Part shown: positions 24,053 through 31,578 of the stretch, in pieces | Position numbering within the stretch: position 1 is the stretch's first letter | Layout of the letters: every line of letters starts with the position of its first letter | Program-made: the position numbers and the translations under genes | Source of the DNA: Vreelandella rituensis | Lineage (GTDB): Bacteria > Pseudomonadota > Gammaproteobacteria > Pseudomonadales > Halomonadaceae | Direction: 5' to 3' | Length of the DNA stretch: 44,743 bases | NCBI RefSeq assembly: GCF_003336665.1 | Contig: NZ_QPIJ01000040.1 | Location: forward strand, 1 to 44,743 | Notes under the pieces: model-generated | What the model was told of the DNA's origin: nothing | The model's input: the letters and a program-made list of their open reading frames with translations, nothing else | Databases searched by the model: none

Positions 24053-25174
24053 TCAGCGGTGGTCTGTCTCGTTGGCTCCCGCTAGAACACGTGCAGCCCC
24101 GCAGAGGCTTGCGTCACCGCCTTTTCGTCCCACTAGCTGCATCGCTACCGGACGCCCCGCGTTGGGCACCAGTGGCATAGTCAGGGCGGGATGCCCAGAG
24201 AGGTTGAAAGGACGAAGCAGCGTAGAAATTGTCAGGTCCTGCTGTCCCGCCTCGGCTGCCGCACGGGTCAGTGGGGTGTGCGGCAGGGTCGGCAGGACCA
24301 GAACGTCGTGGAATTCGAGCAACCGATCCACTTCAGCGGTGAAGGCAAGACGAACCGCTTCGGCCTCACGAAGTTCTGCATCGGTGGTCTTTCCAGCGGC
24401 TTCCAGGCGTCGCTCCACATCGGCGCCCAGGCGCCCGCTGTCCAGCCACTTTGCACAGGCGTTATAGGTCTCGCGGTTAATCACCGCCATGGCCGCCCCA
24501 TAGGCTTCGTCTATCAAGGACAGCTGGGCTTTCGCGGTAGGAAGCGATGTCATAGAGAGACTTTCTTCTACCGCAGCCTGAATGAAATCCTCCGCATCCA
24601 CCTGCAGCCAGGCCAACGTCGGCGTCTCACCTTGATGTGCGGATGTGAAACCGTGATCTACCGCCGCCATAAAGGTGATCAACTCCTCCAGGTCGGCGGT
24701 GATGGGCCCAACGCAATCCAAGCTGCTGATTGTCGGCATCACGCCCCGACGATCGAGCCGCCCGAAGGTTGGCTTGAATCCATAAAGGCCACAGCATGCC
24801 GCGGGCAGGCGGATCGAACCGCCCGTGTCAGTGCCGATGCCGACCTCCGCCAGCCCTGCCGCCACTGCCGCCGCCGAACCGCTGGAAGAACCGCCCGGGA
24901 TTAACTCGGGGAAGCGCGGGTTCTCCGGGGTGCCTGTCCAGGCATTGAGGCCGGTCATACCGAAGGCCAGCTCGTGGAGGTTGGCCTTGCCGACGATACG
25001 GTAGCCCGCCGCCTGGGTGCGCTCGACGATTTCAGCATGGCGCAGCGCCGGCAAGGCATCCGACAATGCCGCTGAACCCGCTTGAGTCGGGTAACCAGCG
25101 ATATCTATTGTGTCCTTCACAACCACTCGCTTGGGGCCTCGGCCAAGCGCAAGAGATTCGATAAAAGTAGTCAT
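24053..25174 (-). CDS. iacH: Amidase-signature protein, probable IacH
   Basis: This 373-residue protein carries the Ser-cisSer-Lys triad of amidases: K20 (VVVKDTIDIAG), the serine cluster at 96-98 (PGGSSSGSAAAV) and S120 (GTDTGGSIRLPAA). An amidase named IacH occurs in indole-3-acetate clusters; its precise substrate remains debated. Here it stands before iacA with a 21-bp gap. The ATG at 25174 follows AAGGTGTG. A perfect 18-bp palindrome lies 17 bp upstream, which may control this gene and those behind it. Confidence 0.83.
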   Translation of the reverse strand: MTTFIESLALGRGPKRVVVKDTIDIAGYPTQAGSAALSDALPALRHAEIVERTQAAGYRIVGKANLHELAFGMTGLNAWTGTPENPRFPELIPGGSSSGSAAAVAAGLAEVGIGTDTGGSIRLPAACCGLYGFKPTFGRLDRRGVMPTISSLDCVGPITADLEELITFMAAVDHGFTSAHQGETPTLAWLQVDAEDFIQAAVEESLSMTSLPTAKAQLSLIDEAYGAAMAVINRETYNACAKWLDSGRLGADVERRLEAAGKTTDAELREAEAVRLAFTAEVDRLLEFHDVLVLPTLPHTPLTRAAAEAGQQDLTISTLLRPFNLSGHPALTMPLVPNAGRPVAMQLVGRKGGDASLCGAARVLAGANETDHR

Positions 25175-25190
25175 CCGCACACCTTTATTT

Positions 25191-25208
25191 ATTTTTCACA
25201 TGAAAAAT
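25191..25208. promoter_or_regulatory. 18-bp palindrome upstream of iacH
   Basis: ATTTTTCA-CA-TGAAAAAT is a perfect dyad in the 80-bp gap between TRAP transporter 2 and iacH. Its core TCACATGAA recurs upstream of the TRAP 2 binding-protein gene (28196-28204, and as TCACGTGAA at 28217-28225). It could be an operator of the iac genes, or a hairpin limiting read-through. Confidence 0.5.
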
Positions 25209-25254
25209 CATGTATATAGTCGTATACAAAGCCCGGCCAGACGGTTCCCTATCC

Positions 25255-26544
25255 CTACAGGACGAACAAGACCAGTTGGGGAATCAACAGCAACAGCAAG
25301 ATGCAGGCCATATAGGGCAGTAAGAAATAGCCCACTCCGCGGAAGATATCCCCGAAACCCAGATCAGGATCAAGGCTCTTGACGATAAAGGCGTTGACCC
25401 CCACGGGTGGGGTAATCGCGCCCATGCTGGTAACGATGCAGACCATGATGCCGAACCAGATGGGGTCATAGCCCAGCGCAAGAGCTACCGGAAAGAAGAT
25501 CGGAATCGAGATGATCAAGAAACCCATGGCATCCATCAGCGCCCCCCCGATCACATAGATCAGTAGCACACAGGCCATGATCAAGACGGCCGGTAACGGC
25601 AGGGCCGCAGCCCATTCGCCCACCAGATAAGGTAAACGCGTGACGGTGAGAAAACGTCCGAAGATCACGGCTCCGGCCACCAGCATCAAGATCATGGCAG
25701 AGGACTTGAGTGCGTTGGCGAGAGCCTTCTGGAGCACGTCCAGGGTCAGTCGCCCTTGTAAGGCAATTATGGCCAAAGCGCCAACGCAGCCCACAGCGGC
25801 GGCTTCGGTGGAAGTGAACCATCCGGAGAAGAGCCCCCCGAGTACCAGTGCGAACAGAACGACTATTTCCATCAGCCCCTTCAGGGAGCTGAATCGCACC
25901 CGCCACTCTGAGCGTTCACCCACGGGGGCTATCTCAGGCCGACGTGTACAGAGGTAAACGATGGTCATTATGAACAGCGCCACCAGAATCAGCCCTGGAA
26001 TGATGCTGGCGAGGAACAGATCTCGAATGGCCAGTTCCGCCTGGAGGGCGATGATGATGAGCACCGAGCTAGGTGGAATGATTACCCCAAGGGTGCCTCC
26101 AGCGGCCACGCTACCGGCGCTCAAAGCCTTATGATAGCCAAACTTCTTCATCTCCGGCAGAGCGATGGTACCTACAGTGGCTGCGGTGGCGGTATTCGAG
26201 CCGCTCACCGCTGCGAAACCGGCACTGCTAAGGATAGTTGTAATGGCCATGGAACCGCGGCGGTGGCCAATCCAGGCATAGGCGGAAGCGAAGATCTTCT
26301 CGGTAATGCCCGAGCGAAACAGCAGCTCCCCCATAAAGACAAACAGTGGAATCACGCTCAGTGAATAAGCAGACAGCTGTTCCCATATACCGGAGCTAAT
26401 GATGTTATAGGCGGCTATCGGGCTGGTCATATGCAGCATGCCGAAGAAACCGACGACAAACATCGCGAAGCTGATTGGCATCTTGAGCAAGATCAGCGCA
26501 AAGAGGGCTAGGATGCCGATCATAGCTATCAGAGTCATGCTCAT
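25255..26544 (-). CDS. TRAP transporter 2, large permease subunit (DctM type)
   Basis: This 429-residue protein has about 12 membrane segments and the DctM signatures SVIPLFVFMGELLFRSGITE, AAGGTLGVIIPPSSVLIIIA and GWFTSTEAAAVGCVGALAI. Its ATG overlaps the stop codon of the small-subunit gene (ATGA), so translation is coupled. It is 80 bp upstream of iacH on the same strand. Its sequence differs clearly from that of TRAP 1, so the two transporters are not a recent duplication. Confidence 0.94.
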   Translation of the reverse strand: MSMTLIAMIGILALFALILLKMPISFAMFVVGFFGMLHMTSPIAAYNIISSGIWEQLSAYSLSVIPLFVFMGELLFRSGITEKIFASAYAWIGHRRGSMAITTILSSAGFAAVSGSNTATAATVGTIALPEMKKFGYHKALSAGSVAAGGTLGVIIPPSSVLIIIALQAELAIRDLFLASIIPGLILVALFIMTIVYLCTRRPEIAPVGERSEWRVRFSSLKGLMEIVVLFALVLGGLFSGWFTSTEAAAVGCVGALAIIALQGRLTLDVLQKALANALKSSAMILMLVAGAVIFGRFLTVTRLPYLVGEWAAALPLPAVLIMACVLLIYVIGGALMDAMGFLIISIPIFFPVALALGYDPIWFGIMVCIVTSMGAITPPVGVNAFIVKSLDPDLGFGDIFRGVGYFLLPYMACILLLLLIPQLVLFVL

Positions 26545-27017
26545 TTCATCACCAATCGTTTCATGCTGCCGAAGACGTCCGTCAACAGCACCAGGCAGAA
26601 AGCGGAGAAACCCAAGGCCACCACATAAATCATTGGGTAGATGGCTATTCGCAAGGTCTGAGAAACCATCCCGCGCTGCATGACGCCGTAGCCATATTCC
26701 CACAGCTTGACGGCCACCATGGCGAAGAACAGTAGGCTGGCTATCGCCACTAGAGTCTCGAGCAAGGCCTGCAGGCGATCAGGGAAATGCGCCACCAGGA
26801 TATCCAGTTCCACATGGGCCTTGTTTAGCTGTGCATAGGCCAAAGAAAGGGAGACCACCACTGCGGTGAGCCAACCGACGATCTCAGTGGTGCCACCATA
26901 GGAGGATGCCAGCTGTCGCATGAGGATATTGGCCGTAACCAGGAGGACTATGGCCAGCAATGCCAGACCGGCGATACCCAGCAATCCACGGCTGATCAGA
27001 AGATTGAGTTTATACAT
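26541..27017 (-). CDS. TRAP transporter 2, small permease subunit (DctQ type)
   Basis: This 158-residue protein has four membrane helices, with NKAHVELDILVAHFPDRLQA between the second and third, a DctQ hallmark. It starts MYKLNLLISRGLLGIAGLAL, 73 bp after the binding-protein gene. It overlaps the large subunit gene by 4 bp. Confidence 0.92.
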   Translation of the reverse strand: MYKLNLLISRGLLGIAGLALLAIVLLVTANILMRQLASSYGGTTEIVGWLTAVVVSLSLAYAQLNKAHVELDILVAHFPDRLQALLETLVAIASLLFFAMVAVKLWEYGYGVMQRGMVSQTLRIAIYPMIYVVALGFSAFCLVLLTDVFGSMKRLVMK

Positions 27018-27090
27018 GAGTGGAATGCCTTACTGTGTCAATCACTCCCGGCTGCAGTGTCCTGCAACCGGGACCTAAACCCTATCGTGC

Positions 27091-28131
27091 TCAGGGTTGG
27101 CGATAGTCTTCAATCAGTTCCAGCATGCGTTCGTGAAACTCATGCGCCGGCAGACCCATTTCGGCCACCGCAGCCAGGCGCGATTCGTTGATTGGCTCGA
27201 GCTGCTCAGTCCATCGTGCCGCTTCCTGATCGCTCAGCGTCACGGTCTCGACGTCATGTTCCTCGGCGGCCCAGGTCAGCGACTCTTCTATATGGCCATC
27301 CAGGTAATCACCGGCGAAATGAGCCATCTCGGCACCCAGTTCATCGATCACCTGCTGGACGTCTTCGGGGAGGGACTCCCAGCGCTGACGGTCCATCACC
27401 GCCACGAAGACCACGTTGGTCAGGGGGTAGTCCGTGATGTATTGGACGCTACGCGCATACTGAAGATCCATCAGGGTCTCGCGGGAGCCCACATAGCCAT
27501 CGACCACCCCCGCCTGCAGGGCCTCGCCGGTCTCGGCCTGTCCCAGGCCCACGGGAACACCGCCCAACGCTTCCACCACTTCGGTCGCGTCACCGGGGAC
27601 GCGAATCTCTTGTCCCTGGATATCATCGAGGGAATCCACTGGAATCTGGCTATGCAGATAGCCCGGCTCAGAGGTAAAGGCAGTGATGACCTTGAAGCCC
27701 TCGAGACCCAGTTGGTCGGCGGGAAATTCCTGGATTAGGTCGTAGACGACTTGGCTGGCCACCGTCGAGTTGACATCAATCCCGGTAAGGCTACCGGCTA
27801 GATTGAGCAGTGGAAAACGGGCGGGTTCATAGGAGGTGGCGGAGAGGCCGATATCGGCGACGCCACTTTGCACACCATCATACATGTTGCTGGCGGACAG
27901 CAGGGTCCCACCGGGAAAGGTATTCACCGAAACTTGGCCATCGGTGCGGCGATGAAGCTCCTCAGCCCAGCGGTCCATCTGCACCGCTGGGAAGGTCTGA
28001 GCCGGGGCGAAGAAGGCATAATTTAATTTGATTTCATTGGCCTGTGCACTCGTCACCATAAGAGCGCTCAAACATGCGGCACCAACGATCTGCTTAGAAA
28101 ACAGAGACTGGATAGTTTTTTGCTTCGTCAT
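27091..28131 (-). CDS. TRAP transporter 2, periplasmic binding protein (DctP type)
   Basis: This 346-residue protein has a signal peptide probably cut after SAQA (near residue 31). DctP-like blocks are NTFPGGTLLSASNMYDGVQS, DIGLSATSYEPARFPLLNLA and GEALQAGVVDGYVGSRETLM. It is the first gene of the minus-strand run that continues through TRAP 2 into iacH-iacA-iacB. Its 258-bp leader holds a strong inverted repeat and two short repeated motifs. Indole-3-acetate or a related aromatic acid is a likely ligand by context. Confidence 0.92.
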   Translation of the reverse strand: MTKQKTIQSLFSKQIVGAACLSALMVTSAQANEIKLNYAFFAPAQTFPAVQMDRWAEELHRRTDGQVSVNTFPGGTLLSASNMYDGVQSGVADIGLSATSYEPARFPLLNLAGSLTGIDVNSTVASQVVYDLIQEFPADQLGLEGFKVITAFTSEPGYLHSQIPVDSLDDIQGQEIRVPGDATEVVEALGGVPVGLGQAETGEALQAGVVDGYVGSRETLMDLQYARSVQYITDYPLTNVVFVAVMDRQRWESLPEDVQQVIDELGAEMAHFAGDYLDGHIEESLTWAAEEHDVETVTLSDQEAARWTEQLEPINESRLAAVAEMGLPAHEFHERMLELIEDYRQP

Positions 28132-28160
28132 TATAGGTTGCCCTCATGATTATTATTGTG

Positions 28161-28183
28161 CTGGGCATTACCACAATGCCCAG
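28161..28183. promoter_or_regulatory. Perfect inverted repeat in the leader of the TRAP 2/iac run
   Basis: CTGGGCATT and AATGCCCAG (9-bp arms, 5-nt spacer ACCAC) lie 30-52 bp upstream of the TRAP 2 binding-protein ATG. No T tract follows, so an operator or 5' UTR hairpin is more likely than a terminator. Confidence 0.5.
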
Positions 28184-28195
28184 ATGCATCCAATA

Positions 28196-28225
28196 TCACA
28201 TGAATTTTCCAGCAAATCACGTGAA
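28196..28225. promoter_or_regulatory. Two TCACRTGAA motifs 21 bp apart
   Basis: TCACATGAA (28196-28204) and TCACGTGAA (28217-28225) are spaced by 21 bp, two helical turns, in the AT-rich 258-bp spacer between catA and TRAP 2. The same motif forms the core of the palindrome before iacH. A regulator of the iac block may bind here. The rest of this spacer is AT-rich without a visible gene. Confidence 0.4.
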
Positions 28226-28389
28226 ATAAGATAAGGCTCTATCTTTATCTCGACCATTCATTAATATAAGCAAACATCATTTCATATATGTTTAATACAA
28301 AAAACTGCTTAAATATCTCTATATTAAGAATGCGCTTACCCATCTATCATTAACATGCTAAACAAAACTAAGCCCGATAGCATGATAGG

Positions 28390-29388
28390 TTAAACTTGGG
28401 CAGTACCAGCTTGCTGGCTGGATTGGTCTTGTTCGTCTTCTTTGGCGCGCGGACGGGCATGACGCGTCTGCAACTCTGCCGCGTCGGTCTTGTTCAACTC
28501 GATGTCGAACACGACTTCGGAGAACGGGCCGTCAAGCTCACGCTTAGCGATGGCGGCTTGATCGTCGATTCGTTCAGCCGGAACGACAAGTTCTTCGCGC
28601 GTGGCGAAAGCGAAGTCGTCAAAGGTGTAGGGGTCGCCGGCGAGGTTGATCTGGGTGGTCAAGTGCTGATGACCCGGCGCGGAGACGAAGTAGTGGATGT
28701 GCGCCGGGCGTTCGCCGTGGCGGCCCAAAGATTTGAGCACGACATCGGTCGGGGCACCCTCGGGCACGCCATAGCCGGACGGGATGATACTGCGCGCGGT
28801 GTAGCGGCCATCGTTGTCGGTGTAGATGGTGCGGCGCAAGTTGTATTCGCTTTGGGTTTTATCAAAGAAGGAATAATTGCCTTTAGAGTTGGCGTGCCAG
28901 ATCTCGACCTTGGCATTGGCCACCGGGTTGCCTTCGGTATCACGCACCTGGCCGGTGAGCCACATGGTCTCGCCGTCGTTATCCTGGCCATCGTCCATGC
29001 GCGCGAAGCCTTCGGCCTCCGGGGCGCCGGCGACGTACAGCGGGCCTTCAATGGTGCGCGGAGTACCACCGGTACGCTTGGCTTGGGCGTCGATAGCGTC
29101 TTGGCGCATATCGAGGAAGTGGTCAAAACCCAGCCCCGGCGAGAGCAGACCGAACTGGGTCTGGCTGCCCAAGGCATTGAGCAGGCTGACGGCAGACCAG
29201 AACTCTTCTTCGGTGACGTCAAAATCGTCGATCAGCTTGAACAGGTCCGAGACTAGGCGATGCATGATCTTCTTGGCGCGCTCGTTGCCACCATCCTGGT
29301 CGAACCCGGCGATCGTGTTGATGAAGTCTTGGACTTCGGGGGTGTCGAAAATCTGTATTGTCATTGTTTTGATCTCTATCGTTGTCAT
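28390..29388 (-). CDS. catA: Catechol 1,2-dioxygenase
   Basis: This 332-residue intradiol dioxygenase opens catechol to cis,cis-muconate. It has the N-terminal dimerisation helices and Fe(III) ligands in GNYSFFD (Tyr), IIPSGYGVPEG (Tyr) and RPAHIHYFV (two His). The chain is slightly longer than usual because of an acidic, glutamine-rich tail after residue ~305 (RAKEDEQDQSSQQAGTAQV). Start is uncertain: ATG 29388 has GGGGA but inside a hairpin; ATG 29364 (MTIQIFDTPEVQD) fits the usual family start but has a weak site. It is separated from catBC by the iac genes. Confidence 0.96.
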   Translation of the reverse strand: MTTIEIKTMTIQIFDTPEVQDFINTIAGFDQDGGNERAKKIMHRLVSDLFKLIDDFDVTEEEFWSAVSLLNALGSQTQFGLLSPGLGFDHFLDMRQDAIDAQAKRTGGTPRTIEGPLYVAGAPEAEGFARMDDGQDNDGETMWLTGQVRDTEGNPVANAKVEIWHANSKGNYSFFDKTQSEYNLRRTIYTDNDGRYTARSIIPSGYGVPEGAPTDVVLKSLGRHGERPAHIHYFVSAPGHQHLTTQINLAGDPYTFDDFAFATREELVVPAERIDDQAAIAKRELDGPFSEVVFDIELNKTDAAELQTRHARPRAKEDEQDQSSQQAGTAQV

Positions 29389-29392
29389 TATT

Positions 29393-29407
29393 CCCCAGCT
29401 ACTGGGG
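29393..29407. promoter_or_regulatory. Hairpin over the ribosome site of catA
   Basis: CCCCAG-CTA-CTGGGG is a perfect 6-bp stem with a 3-nt loop, 4 bp upstream of the first catA ATG. On the mRNA the right arm CUGGGG is the Shine-Dalgarno-like sequence. Folding would mask this start, so either the inner ATG at 29364 is used or translation is controlled here. Confidence 0.45.
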
Positions 29408-29511
29408 AGTGGCCAAAGCTACGAAGCACTCCATGGCAGTTAAAAACTACACTTTTCCAGTATATTGGTACGCCATTTCACTTCATTCCAATACTCTTTC
29501 AGCACCTAGGT

Positions 29512-29527
29512 ATACTATTTTCGGTAT
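29512..29527. promoter_or_regulatory. Candidate CatR box upstream of catA
   Basis: ATAC-TATTTTCG-GTAT, about 125 bp before catA, has the same ATAC-N8-GTAT form as the site at 12411-12426 in the catR-catB spacer. Both are close to the BenM/CatM motif ATAC-N7-GTAT. The remaining sequence between catA and the IS element (29389-29659) is AT-rich and holds no gene that I can see. Confidence 0.5.
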
Positions 29528-29659
29528 GCATCGGCCGCAAATAAATTCGCCATAAACAATGAGAAATGACAACAAGCCCGCACACAACATGTGCCAAAAA
29601 CAAAATAATTTAATAAAATCAATGAATAATAGATATATTTTTTTGAAGGCTATCTAATA

Positions 29660-31071
29660 CCTGAATCCGTGAGACAGCCCCCCTGTAGTACTTCTAACCC
29701 CCTGATCTTCATGGCAAGATAGCGGATATCGCCATCGAAAACGTCCGCCGCGACAAGCCCTTCCAACAGCTGCTGACTCTGCAGAAGGTGCCGAGCACGG
29801 CAACGTTGCGACAGCGGCTGGATAAACTCGCCGCCAACGACCTGCAGGCGCACACTGCCGCCTGGTCCACTACCCTGCTGTCACTGGTGGAGGCACCGAT
29901 CACCGCCGAGACGACGCACGTCTGCCTGGATATCGACACCTTCGTCATGGACAACAGCAACTCCAAGAAGGAAGGCGTCTCGCGGACCTACAAGAAGGTC
30001 GACGGCTACACTCCGATCGCCGCTTATCTGTGCAACGAATGGCGGTGTCTGGGCCTGGAACTGCGTCCTGGCAAGCAGCACATCATGAAGGAGAGCAACG
30101 CCTTCCTGGGGCGGGTGCTGCCCCACGCCCAGGGCCTGACGGAGAACCCCATCTTGCTACGTGAGGACAGCGGCTTCGACAGCCAGGCACACACCTGGCT
30201 CTGCTCGAACGGCAGCGGCAGCGGCAGCGGCAGCGGCAGCGGCAGGCCTTTGCTGACATGGGCCGCCAGCTCGACTATCTCGTCAAATGGAACCCGCGTG
30301 GCTCGGCCACGGCCGATCAGGACACCTGGCGGGCAGTGGCGGCGGACTATTGGGAAGAGTGCGCCCTGGCAAACGCCCGGCGTTGTGGGCACAGACTGTC
30401 TCAATCCGCGACGACAACAAGGTCGGCTATGTCGTCAAACGCGTGATGCGTCTGGTGGAACGTACCGCCGATCGCGATGGCCAGCTGCTACTCGAACTGG
30501 CGTATGAGCTGGAAGGCGGGTGGACCCGCCTGGACGAGTCGCCGGAGGCGGTGATCAAGCGCTATCAGGCGCATGCCACCCACGAGCAGTTCCATAGCGA
30601 GATCAAGACCGATCTTGACCTGGAGCGGCTACCGTCGGGCAAGTTCGCCACCAACGATCTGATCCTGCATCTCGCCAAGCGGCGCAGGCTACGAACGGTG
30701 TTGCAGAAATTGGTGCATCGTGCGGCTTTCGTGATTCACAAGGCGCGACAGATCATCCTCGACGTCGGGCAGGATATTGGGCGCATGACGGTGCTGAACA
30801 GCCTGCGACGTCGCCTGCGCTATCCGCGTGGGACACCATGCTGATCACCTGGCGGACAACGCCACCCAGCAGAGGAGTGATGGTCACCAGCGGCCAGCAT
30901 CACCGAGCCTGGCGGATAGAAATGCATGACAAAACGGGGCATTGTCGCCGGCCGACGCAACAATGGTCGGCCGTGGTCAACATGCGTTCGACGATTGAGA
31001 CGGGATCGGAGGTCAAAAATGCTCGCTGGCGGTGATAGGGAAAGTGGCAGCGCCGGCTTCACGGATTCAGG
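29660..31071 (+). mobile_element. IS1380-family insertion sequence, internally deleted
   Basis: The element is bounded by 13-bp perfect terminal inverted repeats, CCTGAATCCGTGA at 29660 and its complement ending at 31071, and flanked by a 5-bp direct repeat TAATA (29655-29659 and 31072-31076). Its 1412 bp are shorter than is usual for the family because the transposase N-terminus is missing. Joining the flanks restores GCTATC-TAATA-GATAGC, so it landed in the loop of a perfect inverted repeat. It separates catA from the MITE and pcaB. Confidence 0.9.
29698..30844 (+). pseudogene. IS1380-family transposase, truncated and frameshifted
   Basis: The first frame gives KIADIAIENVRRDKPFQQLL, VPSTATLRQRLDKLAANDLQ, CLDIDTFVMDNSNSKKEGVS and REDSGFDSQ, matching IS1380-type DDE transposases. 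The frame then shifts at a (GGCAGC)5 repeat (30211-30245), continues as FADMGRQLDYLVKWNPRGSA, and shifts again near 30380 into WAQTVSIRDDNKVGYVVKR and HEQFHSEIKTDLDLERLPSG. The N-terminal part is absent; an in-frame stop lies at 29695. Two frameshifts and a truncation make it inactive. Confidence 0.92.
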
Positions 31072-31119
31072 TAATAGATAGCTCACTCTGTCTTCTTGGC
31101 AGCCTCTATGGTGTTCTGG

Positions 31120-31305
31120 CTAGGGCCTGTTGATGTTTCATCACGAATCGCAGTACCGAGCCTATTAAGGCGTCAGATACGTCATCAAACACCGATAACA
31201 GTGAAGCGCCTACTCATTTTTGCAACACTTTACAGCGTTTTGGCGCGCCAAAACGAAGGAAAAGTGCTTTTGGCTTGGCCTTGAGCAAACGTCAACAGGC
31301 CCTAG
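31120..31305. repeat. MITE-like element with terminal inverted repeats
   Basis: CTAGGGCCTGTTGATGTTT at the left end is matched, inverted, by CTAGGGCCTGTTGACGTTT at the right end (one mismatch). CTAG at both ends may be a target duplication, as in some IS5-group elements. The ~180-bp interior has no gene but holds a 20-bp perfect palindrome, CGTTTTGGCG/CGCCAAAACG, at 31236-31255. It looks like a non-autonomous transposon. With the repeat copy at 31371 it fills the gene-free stretch 31072-31475; 31306-31370 shows nothing recognisable. Confidence 0.75.
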
Positions 31306-31370
31306 CAATAAATACCTAAATGAGGTTCTAGATAACTGCGACGAAGGAAGAAGGGGGTCATACTCCTCAC

Positions 31371-31578
31371 ACGAACAAACAAATCCTCCACGACCCCAGC
31401 GTCAATTCCCGTTTACTCACCCAACAAGTTTGGTCATTTCAAACATTCTAAATAAAAAACATTAAAAACAAAAACTTAAACACTCATCAGCCAGTCAGCG
31501 GCACGTTTCACCTGGGCTTCACTACTACCAAGGTATGAAGCCGGATCACTGGCACGCTCAAGCTCGGCCAGCGATAAA
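31371..31578. repeat. Direct repeat copy 2 (pcaB 3' end plus spacer), right border of the iac-cat block
   Basis: This is the partner of 10694-10900 in the same orientation. It covers the last 103 bp of the intact pcaB (31476-31578) and about 105 bp of downstream spacer, including CCCGTTTACTCACCCAACA and TTTGGTCATTTCA. Upstream of ACGAACAAA the two copies diverge completely. Confidence 0.92.

Noticed and set aside
30211..30245. GGCAGC repeats as a CRISPR or coding linker
   Set aside because: Only five 6-bp units without spacers; they sit inside a dead transposase at a frameshift.
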